Numbered from the stretch's first letter, positions 49,895 through 60,183 are shown. The stretch is 64,000 nt of DNA from VXYL01 sp965208525 (GCA_965208525.1 OZ242340.1:3224001-3288000); one strand, 5' to 3'. Translations and numbers: made by a program. Notes: a model not told the origin generated them from the letters alone.

Positions 49895-51253
49895 TCAATC
49901 CTCGCTCAAAGCCGCCACCAGTGCGTCGACGAATCCTTTGGCCCAGAAGACGCGGTTGGAACCCTTCACCAGCACCGTGTCGCCGGGCCGCAACGTTCGC
50001 GCACACGCGGCGGCGAAATCTGCGTCCGCTTGGGGCAGCCACTGCGCGTTGCCCATCGGCCCGAGTTCCTCGTGTAACGGCACCATGCCGGAACCGATGC
50101 AGAACACGTGGTCGAGCCCTTGGCAATCGGTTGCGAGTTGCCGATGGAACCGCTCCCCACCATCGCCAAGCTCCAGCATCTCGCCTAGCACCGCCACGCG
50201 GCGCCCGCCGCGACCTGAGCGTTCGGCGGCGAGGGCCAGCAAGGCCGCCTTCATGCTCGCGGGGTTGGCGTTGTAGCTGTCGTCGATCACCGTCACGCCA
50301 CCGACCTCGATGCGATTGCCGCGTCCCTTCGGCAGTTTGGCGGCACTGAGCCGTTCGAGTTGCGCGAGCGGCAATCCGAGCGCTAGCAGCGCGGCGGCGC
50401 AGGCAGCCACCGACATGGCGCGATGCTGCCCTCCCCCTGGCACCGGCGCAGCAATGATGCCTTCGGGCGTCGCGAGTCGCGCCCGATCGCCGTCGACGGC
50501 CACTAGCCGCACGTCCGCCGACGCCTCCCTGCCGAATGTCAGGGTCCGGGGCGCATCGCCCTGCGGCTGCACTTGCTCGTTCCGTACCAGCACCCCATCC
50601 GCGCCAAGACCCTCGGCGATCGAGAGCTTTTCCCGCCGGATGCCATCGAGCCCTTCGAAGAACTCGATGTGGGCCGGATGGATGTTCAGGACTATGGCGA
50701 CGTTGGGCGCGGCCAACCGGCTGAGCGGCGCGATTTCGCCGGGGTGGTTGGTGCCAATTTCATACACCGCTGCCGCGGCATCCACAGGCGTCGAGGCGAG
50801 CGACAGCGGCACGCCGATATGGTTGTTGAAGCTCCCGCCAGTGGCGAACGCGCCGAGTACGCCGGCAAGAAACTCCTTGCAAGTGGTTTTGCCGCTGCTG
50901 CCGGTGACGGCAGCTATCGGGCAGGCGAGCCGGCTCCGCCGGTGGCGGCCGAGTGCCCAAAGCCCATCGAGGGTGTCCGGCACGCGCAGCGTGGGGGCGC
51001 CGTAGCGCTCGTCTCGATGCACAAGCACGCCGGCGGCGCCCCGCCGGATCGCATCGGCAACGAAGTCATGGCCGTCGCGCTCCGATGCCGAACTGGCATA
51101 GAAACGCGGCCCCGGATCTCCGAGCAATGCCACGAACAAGTCGCCCGGAGAGAGCAGGCGCGAATCGATGGCGAAACCGCCGATGTCGGGCCCTTCCTCG
51201 GCAGCCAACCCCAAGGCCGAACGCAACTCTTGCCAGCGCCACAGCGGCTTCAC
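49895..51253 (-). CDS. murF: UDP-N-acetylmuramoyl-tripeptide-D-alanyl-D-alanine ligase
   Basis: A Mur ligase of about 452 residues. The N-terminal UDP-binding domain has AIDSRLLSPGDLFVAL. The ATP P-loop AVTGSSGKTTCKEFL is at about 115-129, with NNHIGVPLSLAS, EIGTNHPGEIAPL and the C-terminal VIDDSYNANPASMKAAL, all MurF-specific. It adds D-Ala-D-Ala to the peptidoglycan precursor in the cytosol. It is separate from the usual dcw cluster; no other mur genes are in the window. GTG 51253 with GGGGAG upstream is preferred to TTG 51271. Confidence 0.93.
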   Translation of the reverse strand: MKPLWRWQELRSALGLAAEEGPDIGGFAIDSRLLSPGDLFVALLGDPGPRFYASSASERDGHDFVADAIRRGAAGVLVHRDERYGAPTLRVPDTLDGLWALGRHRRSRLACPIAAVTGSSGKTTCKEFLAGVLGAFATGGSFNNHIGVPLSLASTPVDAAAAVYEIGTNHPGEIAPLSRLAAPNVAIVLNIHPAHIEFFEGLDGIRREKLSIAEGLGADGVLVRNEQVQPQGDAPRTLTFGREASADVRLVAVDGDRARLATPEGIIAAPVPGGGQHRAMSVAACAAALLALGLPLAQLERLSAAKLPKGRGNRIEVGGVTVIDDSYNANPASMKAALLALAAERSGRGGRRVAVLGEMLELGDGGERFHRQLATDCQGLDHVFCIGSGMVPLHEELGPMGNAQWLPQADADFAAACARTLRPGDTVLVKGSNRVFWAKGFVDALVAALSED

Positions 51254-51329
51254 CTCAAGGACGCTCCCCAATCATCTGAGCAAAACACCATGCTGCGGTT
51301 CGGTCGATACCCAAAAAGGGGGCCTCACG

Positions 51330-51387
51330 GCGCCCCCTGACGGGCGCGCTGGCAGTTCCCTCGGGCGAACTGCTGGCCCTTTGGGCT
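51330..51387. repeat. Composite hairpin repeat R1, copy 5
   Basis: Hairpin 1 is GCGCCCC-TGAC-GGGCGC. Hairpin 2 is GCAGTTC-CCTCGGGC-GAACTGC, with a longer loop. It lies in the divergent gap between murF and sppA, so unlike other copies it sits upstream of both genes. Confidence 0.75.
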
Positions 51388-51461
51388 GACGCGAACTTGA
51401 CACTTCCAATTGTCGCCCGGAGTTCCCACAATGGCACGCCTAGTCGCAATCGACCTCGCCC

Positions 51462-53261
51462 ATGTCCACGCAGAGCGCCATCAGGCGGTTCTTCTCCGGC
51501 GTATCCCGTGCCTTCGCGTGGGGACGCGCCGCACTCGGCAATGCGCTGGTGCTCCTTGTCGCCATCGGCATCGTTGCCCTCGTGGTGTCGTCCGGACCTT
51601 CGACCGAAACCATCGAGCCCGGCAGCGCCTTGGTGCTCGATCCCGCCGGCATCATCGTCGAAGAGCGCACCCCCCCATCTGCTACTGACGTGCTGGCGGG
51701 TGTGCCACCGACGGGCCCGCGGCTCAGGGACATCACCCAAGCATTGGCGAAGGCTGCCGAAGACGACCGCATCGGTGCCTTGTTTGTTGATGTTGGAGAC
51801 CTCGCGTTCGTACAACCCGCGCACCTGCACACTATTGGCCAATCCTTGACGGCATTCAAGGCGAGCGGCAAGCAGGTCGTCGCTTTCGGCGACCATTTCA
51901 GCCAAGGGCAGTACTACCTCGCGAGCTTCGCGGACCAGGTCTTCCTTGCGCCGATGGGTGAGGTGAGTTTCCTCGGCTATGGCCTGTTCGGCTTCTACAC
52001 CAAGGACTTGCTGGACAAGCTCAAGGTGAATGTCCACGTCTTCCGGGCCGGGGAGTTCAAGGATGCCGTCGAGGCCTACACCCGCAACGACATGTCCGAG
52101 GCGTCCCGGCGCAGCTATCAGGCGCTGGTAGACCAGACTTGGACACTGTTCCTGAATCAGGTTGCCAGCAACCGCGGCATGGCCACCGATGCACTCGCGG
52201 ACTTCGCGGCGCGCTACGACGAGCACCTCGCGGCTGCCGACGGGGACGCAGCGCGGGCAGCGCTCGAGGCTGGCCTAGTGGACGAGTTGGTCGAGGCGGA
52301 CGAGGTGCGCGTTCGCCTCGCCGACATGGTAGGCAGAGAAGGCGACGGCTATCGCGGCACCTCCTTCGCCGACTACTTGCGCCCTGCCCTGCCATCGACC
52401 GACGCCCCCATCGCCGTCATCACCGCATCCGGCCTCATCCTCTCCGGTTCCGGCGACGCCGGCATACGCGCCGGCGACATGACCCGACGCCTCCGCAGCT
52501 TGCGCAAGGACGACAGCGTGAAGGCACTCGTGGTGCGTCTCGACACCGGCGGCGGCAGCGCCTTCGCTTCCGAAGCCATTCGCCGAGAGCTTGAACTCTT
52601 GCGCACGAAGGGCAAGCCGGTGGTGGTGTCGATGGGTTCGGCCGCAGCCTCCGGGGGATACTGGATCGCCACTGCGGCGGACCGCATCGTTGCCTCCCCA
52701 TTCAGCATCACCGGTTCCATTGGCGTCTTCGCCATGGTGCAGACGCTCGAAGAGAGCCTCGCTGGCGTCGGCGTCAACTTCGACGGCGTGGCCACGGGCC
52801 CCTTGGTCGGCGGCATGAGCGTCTTCGACGGTGTCGGCGAACAGATGCAGCGGGTGCTGCAATCGAGCGTCGACTACACCTACCGCCAGTTTTTGGGCGT
52901 CGTCGCCCGCGGTCGCGGCATGTCCCCCGACCAAGTACGCACGGTGGCCGACGGCCGCGTGTACAGCGGCCAGCAGGCCCTCGAAGTGGGCCTCGTGGAC
53001 GAAGTGGGCACCCTCGACGACGCCATTCGCATCGCCGCCGAACTCGCCGAAGTCGACGACCCCGAGGTGCGCTACTTGATGAGGCAACTATCCCCCCAGG
53101 AGGAACTCCTGAACCGCATGGTCGAAGAGCTCGCAACCAGCGCGCCAAGGCTGCCGACGGCCGCAGCACGCCACATGGCCGAAGAGATGGACCGGCTCTT
53201 CCTCCTGAACGACCCCCGCCACATCTACGCCCTCTGCCGCACCTGCTCGCCGGTGCTCTAG
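51462..53261 (+). CDS. sppA: Signal peptide peptidase SppA, 67K type
   Basis: A 599-residue inner-membrane serine protease with two S49 domains. The N-terminal anchor covers about 22-42 (ALGNALVLLVAIGIVALVV). The general-base Lys is in VFRAGEFKDAVEAY (about 200), and the Ser nucleophile in MGSAAASGGYWIATAAD (about 397), matching the E. coli arrangement in which each active site spans both halves. It degrades signal peptides left in the membrane. The TAG stop at 53259-53261 lies at the edge of an R1 repeat copy. Confidence 0.94.
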   Translation: MSTQSAIRRFFSGVSRAFAWGRAALGNALVLLVAIGIVALVVSSGPSTETIEPGSALVLDPAGIIVEERTPPSATDVLAGVPPTGPRLRDITQALAKAAEDDRIGALFVDVGDLAFVQPAHLHTIGQSLTAFKASGKQVVAFGDHFSQGQYYLASFADQVFLAPMGEVSFLGYGLFGFYTKDLLDKLKVNVHVFRAGEFKDAVEAYTRNDMSEASRRSYQALVDQTWTLFLNQVASNRGMATDALADFAARYDEHLAAADGDAARAALEAGLVDELVEADEVRVRLADMVGREGDGYRGTSFADYLRPALPSTDAPIAVITASGLILSGSGDAGIRAGDMTRRLRSLRKDDSVKALVVRLDTGGGSAFASEAIRRELELLRTKGKPVVVSMGSAAASGGYWIATAADRIVASPFSITGSIGVFAMVQTLEESLAGVGVNFDGVATGPLVGGMSVFDGVGEQMQRVLQSSVDYTYRQFLGVVARGRGMSPDQVRTVADGRVYSGQQALEVGLVDEVGTLDDAIRIAAELAEVDDPEVRYLMRQLSPQEELLNRMVEELATSAPRLPTAAARHMAEEMDRLFLLNDPRHIYALCRTCSPVL

Positions 53262-53312
53262 CGCCGCTTCGCGGCGCTCTAGCAGTTTTCGCTGGCGCGA
53301 AAACTGCTGAAG
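53257..53312. repeat. Composite hairpin repeat R1, copy 6
   Basis: Hairpin 1 is GCGCCGC-TTC-GCGGCGC, and hairpin 2 is AGCAGTTTTCGC-TGGC-GCGAAAACTGCT, the longest version in the window. The left edge TCTAGCGCC contains the sppA stop codon. Both stems differ from the other copies by changes that keep pairing. Confidence 0.8.
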
Positions 53313-53393
53313 TTCGTCGCGTTCGCGGGCACGCCCCCCGCGATGTTCTCCAGCGCAGGTTCCTCTGGTGGGAACGCCGAACACAGCCACGCG
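53313..53393. other. Short spacer between two R1 repeats
   Basis: About 80 bases between the convergent sppA and hrpA ends, lying between R1 copies 6 and 7. No gene or further repeat was recognised. Confidence 0.5.
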
Positions 53394-53513
53394 TTAGCGC
53401 GCCCTGAAGGACGCGTTGGCAGTTCGCTACGCGAACTGCTGGCCTCCTTACTTCGCATTCGCTCACCACTTCGGCTAGGAGGCCGCGCCGTTTACGACGC
53501 AGCCTCCTAGCGC
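53394..53513. repeat. Composite hairpin repeat R1, copy 7 (full length)
   Basis: Hairpin 1 is GCGCGCCC-TGAA-GGACGCG. Hairpin 2 is GCAGTTCGC-TAC-GCGAACTGC. The linker TTCGCATTCGCTCACCACTT follows. Hairpin 3 is GGAGGCCGCGCCG-TTTA-CGACGCAGCCTCC, then TAG. The order and linker are nearly the same as copy 3. The leftward hrpA gene ends in the outer edge of hairpin 3, with TAG at 53507-53509. Confidence 0.85.
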
Positions 53514-56500
53514 AGTCCCGCTGCGCGTTCGGCGGGCTGGAACAGGCGTTCGAGGCGGACTTCCGAGACTTTTTCGCGGGTGCCGGTTCTTTGGCTGAAC
53601 AGGGTAATGCGCAGTTCCTGCAGCAGGAACCTGAGGTCGGTGGTGGTTTCGGTTTCGCCGGTGGCTTCCCGCAGGGCCGCGAGGCGGGTTTGCCAGCGGG
53701 TCAGGGTTTCGATGCCCTGCTGGTCTCGCTGGATGCGGCCTTGGAGGTTGTGGCCCCGCCATTCCATGCCGTCCAGATAGCGGGGGATGTCGGCCAAGCG
53801 CGTGCCGGGGGTTGCCGAGAGGAAATCCCTGCCGGCGATTTCCGCGAGCTGGGATTCCATGTCGGCACGGGCGGCGCGGTAGGCCGGCGAGTCCAGGCTC
53901 TCCAAGATGCCGGCGACGGCGAATCGCCTACCCAGGATCGAACGCGCGAGTCCCAGGATTCGCTGAAACGTGCCGGGGAGATGTTCGCTTGCCGCCGCAA
54001 GGCGCTCGTCGAAGTCTTGGCGGGCTTCCGGTAGTGGACGGCCCTCGAAGAAGGTCTGCCAAGTCGTCGCTCGCAACACCTCATCCACAAGCTCAGCCAT
54101 CGTGCCGAGAGGCGCGAAGTAGAGCGGCATCTCGGCATCTGACTCCACCTCGCGCCGCATCTTGCGGCTTGCGCGGCGGTCGGCCAGAAGGGCGAGGCGT
54201 GCGAGGCCGCGTCGATTGGTCGCGCCCTGCCCCTTCGAGGAAGATTGGATGAGGAGGTCCACCGTGGCACCTCGGTCCACGAGCACGGGGTAAACGACCG
54301 ACTGACCGTCTTCGGTGCGGGCAATGCGCTGGCTCGGAACGCCCTCGGCGGGAAACTCCGTCAGCGCCTCCCGTTCGTGGGTTTCTCGCAGCCCATCGGC
54401 CATGTGCTGCTCCACTCGGGCGAGCAGGCGCTGCTTGAGCGCGGCCAAGTCGCGATCCTCGTCCAAGACGCGGCGCTTGCCCCGGCGACCGCGACTCGGC
54501 CCCAGTACGCGCACATTGACGGCTAGATGCGGGGGCAGCCGTTCGGGGTGCCAGTCGCCAGGGGACACGGTCACGCTGAAGACGCTGCCGAGAACCTGGG
54601 TGAGGGCTTGCGTGAGCCGTTCTTGGCGATGCAGGCTCTTGCTCAGCAGCACGGGCATGAGCTGCTGCACGCAGTCGGGAATGGGGCCGAGGCGGCGGCG
54701 AGCAGACTTCGGCAAGCTGCGCAGGAGCAACGTGCATTTCTCCTCCAGGAACCCAGGCACAAGCCACTCGAAGTCTTCGGGATGCGCATTGGCGAGGAGA
54801 CCGGAGTCGAGTTCGGCACAAATGCCGTCGTCGGGGGTTCCGGGGGCGAAGCGGTAGCGGAGCTTGGCCTCGCCGCCGCCGGCGAGTCGCAGACGGCTGG
54901 GGAAGGCGTCCTCGGCTAGGTGTACCTGAACGCTGGTTACAAGATCTGCCTCGGTCATTTCCAAGGCGGTGAGGCTGGCAGGGGAAGCGCGACGTAGCCA
55001 CGCGTCGAAGGACTTGGCACCGACGATGTCGTCGGGGAGGCGTTCGAGATAGAAGGCGGTGCGTATTGGTTCCGGGGCTAGCAGGTCTGTTCGCCTCGCC
55101 TTGTCTTGACGCGCGAGCACCTGCCGGATGAGGCGCTGATTGTGGGTGAGGAAGGGAGCCTTGAGGCTTGCGTCTCCACGCACGAGTGCTTCGCGGACGA
55201 AGATGTCGCGGGCTTGCGGGGCGTTGATTTCCGCCAGGCGTCTCGCGCGGTTGTTGACCACCGGCAGGCCATAGAGAGTGGCGCGTTCGCGGACGATGGC
55301 TTCGCCACGGGCGGCGTCCCATTCGGGATCTGCGAAGGATCGCCTGAGCAGATGGCCGGCGGCTTCCTCCAGCCAGCGCGGCTCCACGGCAGCGACGCAG
55401 CGGGCGTAGGTGCGGCCCGTGTCGCTGATCTCGGCGGCGACGATCCACTTGGGGCGACGGTTGCTCAAAGCCGAGCCCGGGAAGATGCGGAAGCTGAGGT
55501 CGCGGGCGCCGGCGTAGGAGAAGCGCTCCTTGGCGGTGTCGTCCTTCATGCCGGCGAATGAGAGGGAACCCGCAATGAGGGCACGATGCACGCCTTGGTA
55601 GTCGGCTTCGACGGTGTTGAAGCGCATTCCGAGACGCTTGCAGGCGAGGAGAAGCTGGCGGTGCAGGGCTCGCCACTCGCCGACGCGGACGGGGCTCAGG
55701 AAGCGGCGCTCCAACTCGCGCCGGAAGCCACTGCGCGTGGTTGCGTCGCGGGTGGTTTCGAGCCAGCGCCAGAGGTTGACGTAGGCGAGGAAATCGGAGG
55801 AATCGTCGGCGAAGGCGCGGTGGGCTTCGTCGGCGGCGTCGCGGCGGTCCAAGGGGCGCAGGCGCGGGTCTTGAACGGCGAGGCCGGCGACGACGATGGA
55901 CACTTCGGTTAGGCAGCCGCGGCGGGAAGCTTCGATGAGCATTCGGGCGAGGCGAGGGTCCACCGGAATGCGGGCCATGGTGCGGCCGATGTCGGTGAGT
56001 TCGTCGTCCGGGTCGCTGTGTTTGCGCGCCTTTCGGGCGCTCTGCCCTTCCCCCGGGGAGGTACCGTCCCGAGGGGCACCCGACGCGGTGCGGAGGGCGC
56101 CCAGTTCGTGCAGCAGGCGGACCGCGTCGCGGACGGCGCGGGGGTCCGGTGGGTCGAGGAAGGGGAATGTAGAGATGTCGCCTAGGCGGAAGGCGCGCAT
56201 CGTCAGCACCACGGAGGCGAGGTTGGTGCGCTTGAGTTCTGGGTCGGTGTATGGGGGACGGGCGTCGAAATCGGCTTCCTCGTAGAGGCGGAAGCACACG
56301 CCTGGAGCTACCCGACCGCAGCGGCCGGCGCGTTGGGCGGCGCTGGCTTGGGAGATCGCTTCGATGGGCAGGCGCTGCAGCTTCGAGCGATAGCTGTAGC
56401 GACTGATGCGGGCGAGGCCGGGGTCCACCACGAAGCCGATGTTGGGCACCGTGATGCTGGTTTCGGCCACGTTCGTGGCGAGAACGATGCGCCGCCGGCC

Positions 56501-57379
56501 GCCTGTGGCGAACACGCGCTGCTGCTCCTTGGGCGGCAGGCGGGCATAGAGCGGCAGGATGTCGAAGCGTTCGCCGAAGCGGCGGCGGAGCCAGTGCGAG
56601 GTGTCGAAGATCTCCCGTTCGCCGGTCTGGAACACCAGTACGTCGCGGGCACCGGAGCGGGCCTTGCCGGAGTCGATCTCCTCTAGGCATTCGCCCAGGG
56701 TGTCGAAAGGATTGTCGCTCGGTTCGCGGTAGGCGACATCCACCGGATAGCCACGCCCCGATACCTCGACGACAGGGGCATCGCCGAAATGGTTCGAGAA
56801 CGCCGCGACGTCAATGGTGGCGCTGGTGATGAGCACCTTGAGATCGGGTCGGCGACCGACCAGACGCTTGAGGTGCCCGAGCAGGAGATCGACGTTGAGG
56901 CTGCGTTCGTGCGCTTCGTCAACGATGATGGCTTCGTAGCGTCTGAGGCGTTGATCTTGCTGGATTTCCGTTAGCAGTAGGCCGTCGGTCATCACCTTGA
57001 TGCAGGTCTTTTCGGAGAGGCGTTCGGAGAATCGCACCGCATAGCCTACGTCCGCGCCGAGCGGCACTTCGAGTTCTTGAGCGATTCGTGCCGCTACGGT
57101 GCGTGCGGCGAGGCGTCTTGGTTGGGTGTGGCCGATGACGCCTTTGCGGCCGAGGCCGGCGGCGAGACAGGCCTTAGGGAGTTGGGTGGTCTTGCCGGAA
57201 CCGGTCTCGCCAGCCACTACCACCACAGGATGGTGCCGGATGAGTTCGACGACCTCGTCGATGCGTTCGGTGATGGGGAGCTCTGCCGGGAAGGACGGCG
57301 TCGGGGGCGTTAGGTTGCGCGGCAGAGGGTGATGTCTTGGACGCCGGGTCGGACGCTTGCCCTTGCTTTGGCTTTGCAT
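53507..57379 (-). CDS. hrpA: ATP-dependent RNA helicase HrpA
   Basis: A 1290-residue DEAH-box helicase. Motif I AGETGSGKTTQLPKA is at about 56-70, DEAHERSLN at about 153, and SATIDVAAFSNHF and the later QRAGRCGR follow. The helicase-associated and OB-like domains come next, and the C-terminal HrpA-specific DUF3418 region occupies about 700-1285. In E. coli HrpA it acts on RNA and on stalled ribosomes. Length matches the family (about 1300). Two internal long open frames on other frames are shadows. Its stop codon comes from an R1 repeat. Confidence 0.95.
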   Translation of the reverse strand: MQSQSKGKRPTRRPRHHPLPRNLTPPTPSFPAELPITERIDEVVELIRHHPVVVVAGETGSGKTTQLPKACLAAGLGRKGVIGHTQPRRLAARTVAARIAQELEVPLGADVGYAVRFSERLSEKTCIKVMTDGLLLTEIQQDQRLRRYEAIIVDEAHERSLNVDLLLGHLKRLVGRRPDLKVLITSATIDVAAFSNHFGDAPVVEVSGRGYPVDVAYREPSDNPFDTLGECLEEIDSGKARSGARDVLVFQTGEREIFDTSHWLRRRFGERFDILPLYARLPPKEQQRVFATGGRRRIVLATNVAETSITVPNIGFVVDPGLARISRYSYRSKLQRLPIEAISQASAAQRAGRCGRVAPGVCFRLYEEADFDARPPYTDPELKRTNLASVVLTMRAFRLGDISTFPFLDPPDPRAVRDAVRLLHELGALRTASGAPRDGTSPGEGQSARKARKHSDPDDELTDIGRTMARIPVDPRLARMLIEASRRGCLTEVSIVVAGLAVQDPRLRPLDRRDAADEAHRAFADDSSDFLAYVNLWRWLETTRDATTRSGFRRELERRFLSPVRVGEWRALHRQLLLACKRLGMRFNTVEADYQGVHRALIAGSLSFAGMKDDTAKERFSYAGARDLSFRIFPGSALSNRRPKWIVAAEISDTGRTYARCVAAVEPRWLEEAAGHLLRRSFADPEWDAARGEAIVRERATLYGLPVVNNRARRLAEINAPQARDIFVREALVRGDASLKAPFLTHNQRLIRQVLARQDKARRTDLLAPEPIRTAFYLERLPDDIVGAKSFDAWLRRASPASLTALEMTEADLVTSVQVHLAEDAFPSRLRLAGGGEAKLRYRFAPGTPDDGICAELDSGLLANAHPEDFEWLVPGFLEEKCTLLLRSLPKSARRRLGPIPDCVQQLMPVLLSKSLHRQERLTQALTQVLGSVFSVTVSPGDWHPERLPPHLAVNVRVLGPSRGRRGKRRVLDEDRDLAALKQRLLARVEQHMADGLRETHEREALTEFPAEGVPSQRIARTEDGQSVVYPVLVDRGATVDLLIQSSSKGQGATNRRGLARLALLADRRASRKMRREVESDAEMPLYFAPLGTMAELVDEVLRATTWQTFFEGRPLPEARQDFDERLAAASEHLPGTFQRILGLARSILGRRFAVAGILESLDSPAYRAARADMESQLAEIAGRDFLSATPGTRLADIPRYLDGMEWRGHNLQGRIQRDQQGIETLTRWQTRLAALREATGETETTTDLRFLLQELRITLFSQRTGTREKVSEVRLERLFQPAERAAGLR

Positions 57380-57525
57380 GGATGTGGTCCTCGGAACGCC
57401 CTCGAGCCTACGCCTCGCTCGACCTCAATATGCTAATGCGTCGCCGACAAACCAAGAAAGCGCCTCGAAGCCGAGTCCATGCCGCCCGTATGGAACGCGC
57501 CGATGGACTCGGCATGTGCCTCCCC

Positions 57526-57548
57526 CGTAGAGGCGGGGCTTGTCCGAT
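57526..57548. repeat. Dispersed repeat R5, copy 2 (reverse orientation)
   Basis: The other strand reads GGACAAGCCCCGCC followed by TCTACGGGGGAGG, related to the R5 copy at 32360-32380. Confidence 0.55.
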
Positions 57549-57570
57549 GGAAAGGGAAGCGTCCTTCGGC

Positions 57571-57598
57571 ACCAAGGAAGGCAAGATGCCTTCGCCCA
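57571..57598. repeat. Dispersed palindromic repeat R2, copy 4
   Basis: GAAGGC-AAGAT-GCCTTC (57577-57593), with the same five-base loop as copy 2. It follows an R5 element in the same gap. Confidence 0.7.
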
Positions 57599-57635
57599 AC
57601 GCCCGCCCGTAGGCGAAGGAAGGCGTCTTGCGTCG

Positions 57636-58799
57636 CTACTTCGACAAAGTGTTCATGCCTTCCTCGAGGCCGCGGATGGTGAGGGGGTACATCTCGCCGT
57701 CCACCAGGTCCTGGGTCATGGCGACCGAGGTGGAATACTCCCACGTCTCCTGCGGCGTCGGGTTGATCCACACCAGCTTGTCGTAGATTTCCGTGAAACG
57801 GCTCAGCCACAGCGCGCCCGGTTCCTCGTTCCAGTGCTCGACGCTGCCGCCGGCGTGGGTGATCTCGTAGGGCGCCATGGTGGCGTCGCCGACGAACACC
57901 ACCTTGTAGTCGTGGGCGTATTTGTTGAGTATCTCCCAGGTCGGGATGCGCTCGTTCATGCGCCGCCGGTTGTCCTTCCACACCGACTCGTAGATGAAGT
58001 TGTGGAAGTAGTAGCTTTCGAGATGCTTGAACTCGGTGCGGGTGGCGGAGAACAGCTCTTCGCAGATTTTCACGTGCGCGTCCATGGAGCCGCCGATGTC
58101 GAAGAACGCCAACACCTTCACCGTGTTGCGCCGTTCCGGTCGCATCTGGATGTCGAGCATGCCGCCGTTGTGCGCGGTGGAGCGGATGGTGTTGTCCATG
58201 TCTAGCTCTTCGTCCGCGCCGGTGCGGGCAAACTTGCGCAGGCGCCGGAGCGCCATCTTGATGTTGCGCGTGCCTAGCTCCACGGAATCGTCGAGGTTCT
58301 TGTACTGACGCTGATCCCAGACCTTCTTGGCCTTGCGCTTCTTGCCGCGGCCCTGGCCGGGACCGTCTCTGCCCTGGCGCTCGGCATTGCCCTTTTCGCC
58401 GTCCTTGCCCTCTTCACCCTCCTCGGCCTTCTTCGCCTCTTCCTCCTGCGCCTTGCGAAATGCCTCGATCAGCTTTTCGAGGCCGCCCAAGGATTCGATC
58501 TTGGCGAGTTCTTCAGGCGTCAGGGAACGCTCGAACTCGCGCCGCAGCCACTCGTCCGGGATGAGCGATTCGAGCAGGCCCTGCAGGTCTTCGAGCCCCT
58601 TGAAGTAGGCGCTGAAAGCACGGTCAAACTTGTCGTAGTTCTTCTCGTCCTTGACCATGCAGGTGCGGGCGAGCAGGTAGAAGTCGTCGACGTTGCTGTA
58701 CACCACGTTGCGGTCCAGCGCCGCCAACAGGTCCATCAGCTCGCGAATGGTCACCGGTACCTTGTAGCGGCGCAGCGTGAGGAAGAAGTTGATCAGCAC
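57636..58799 (-). CDS. VWA domain protein, CoxE-like, partner of MoxR
   Basis: A 387-residue protein. The N-terminus INFFLTLRRYKVPVTIRELMDLL is typical of the CoxE-like VWA family. A charged, Lys/Glu/Gly-rich central region (about 130-185) follows, probably a flexible linker. The VWA part has VLAFFDIGGSMDAHVKICEEL, in which the MIDAS is D-x-G-x-S. It follows a MoxR-family ATPase gene by 48 bases on the same strand. Such pairs act as chaperone-like complexes in metalloenzyme or envelope assembly. The client is unknown. The start is GTG 58799. Confidence 0.85.
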   Translation of the reverse strand: MLINFFLTLRRYKVPVTIRELMDLLAALDRNVVYSNVDDFYLLARTCMVKDEKNYDKFDRAFSAYFKGLEDLQGLLESLIPDEWLRREFERSLTPEELAKIESLGGLEKLIEAFRKAQEEEAKKAEEGEEGKDGEKGNAERQGRDGPGQGRGKKRKAKKVWDQRQYKNLDDSVELGTRNIKMALRRLRKFARTGADEELDMDNTIRSTAHNGGMLDIQMRPERRNTVKVLAFFDIGGSMDAHVKICEELFSATRTEFKHLESYYFHNFIYESVWKDNRRRMNERIPTWEILNKYAHDYKVVFVGDATMAPYEITHAGGSVEHWNEEPGALWLSRFTEIYDKLVWINPTPQETWEYSTSVAMTQDLVDGEMYPLTIRGLEEGMNTLSK

Positions 58800-58847
58800 G
58801 TTGGGCGTTCTCCGCTTGCTTCGACGGACGATGTGTCGATGACGCGC

Positions 58848-59708
<861 letters not shown>

Positions 59709-59769
59709 CTCCTTTGCGTGAGAGCCATAACTGCAGCGGTCCGGTTGGAGGTGCCGCAGACAAAAGCCG

Positions 59770-60183
59770 CTACTTTACCCGCTTTGGTGCGTCGGATGCA
59801 TCCTCGGTGTCGATTTGCGCCGCCGGGGCGCCGACGCGCCGGGGGTGGATGCGCCGCAGGATTGCGTGGCCGACCCCACGCAGGCTGAGGGCAGCGATGT
59901 AAGCGGCCGAGAGGCCGGTGGCGGCTGCGCCCAACAGCCGCCAAGGCGGCCCCGGGTCCATGCCGGCCTCGAAGAAAGTGCGGAACCCGGCCACGACCCA
60001 TGCCGGCGCGAGATGGGCCTCGTCGAATCGATACGGTGCGAGCCCTAGCGTCAACACCAACGCCGGCACGAACCAGCGCAGGCCCTGCAGCAGCGGATAG
60101 CGACGCAGCAGCACGAAGGCGAGCGCCGCCAAGCCAAGGCAGGAGACGCCAGCGACCCACCAGGCAATGGCGTAGGAACTCAT
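59770..60183 (-). CDS. Small membrane protein of unknown function
   Basis: A 137-residue protein with three to four predicted membrane helices (about 3-26, 34-52, 60-72, 83-103) and a basic, then acidic, hydrophilic C-terminus ending KRVK. No family was recognised. The ATG at 60183 overlaps the stop of the YcgN-family gene by four bases (ATGA), so it is translationally coupled as the last gene of the dnaX operon. It precedes the MoxR gene, also leftward, by about 60 bases. Confidence 0.7.
   Translation of the reverse strand: MSSYAIAWWVAGVSCLGLAALAFVLLRRYPLLQGLRWFVPALVLTLGLAPYRFDEAHLAPAWVVAGFRTFFEAGMDPGPPWRLLGAAATGLSAAYIAALSLRGVGHAILRRIHPRRVGAPAAQIDTEDASDAPKRVK

Larger units (their letters stand above)
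57380..57635. other. Intergenic region with repeats R5 and R2
   Basis: About 255 bases between the hrpA start and the end of the VWA gene, both leftward. An R5 element (reverse) lies at 57526-57548 and an R2 copy at 57571-57598. No gene was recognised. It should contain the hrpA promoter near the left end. Confidence 0.6.

Noticed and set aside
54093..56690. An 865-residue open frame in another reading of hrpA
   Set aside because: Runs of Arg, Pro and Ser and the exact overlap with the helicase motifs show that it is a shadow of hrpA.
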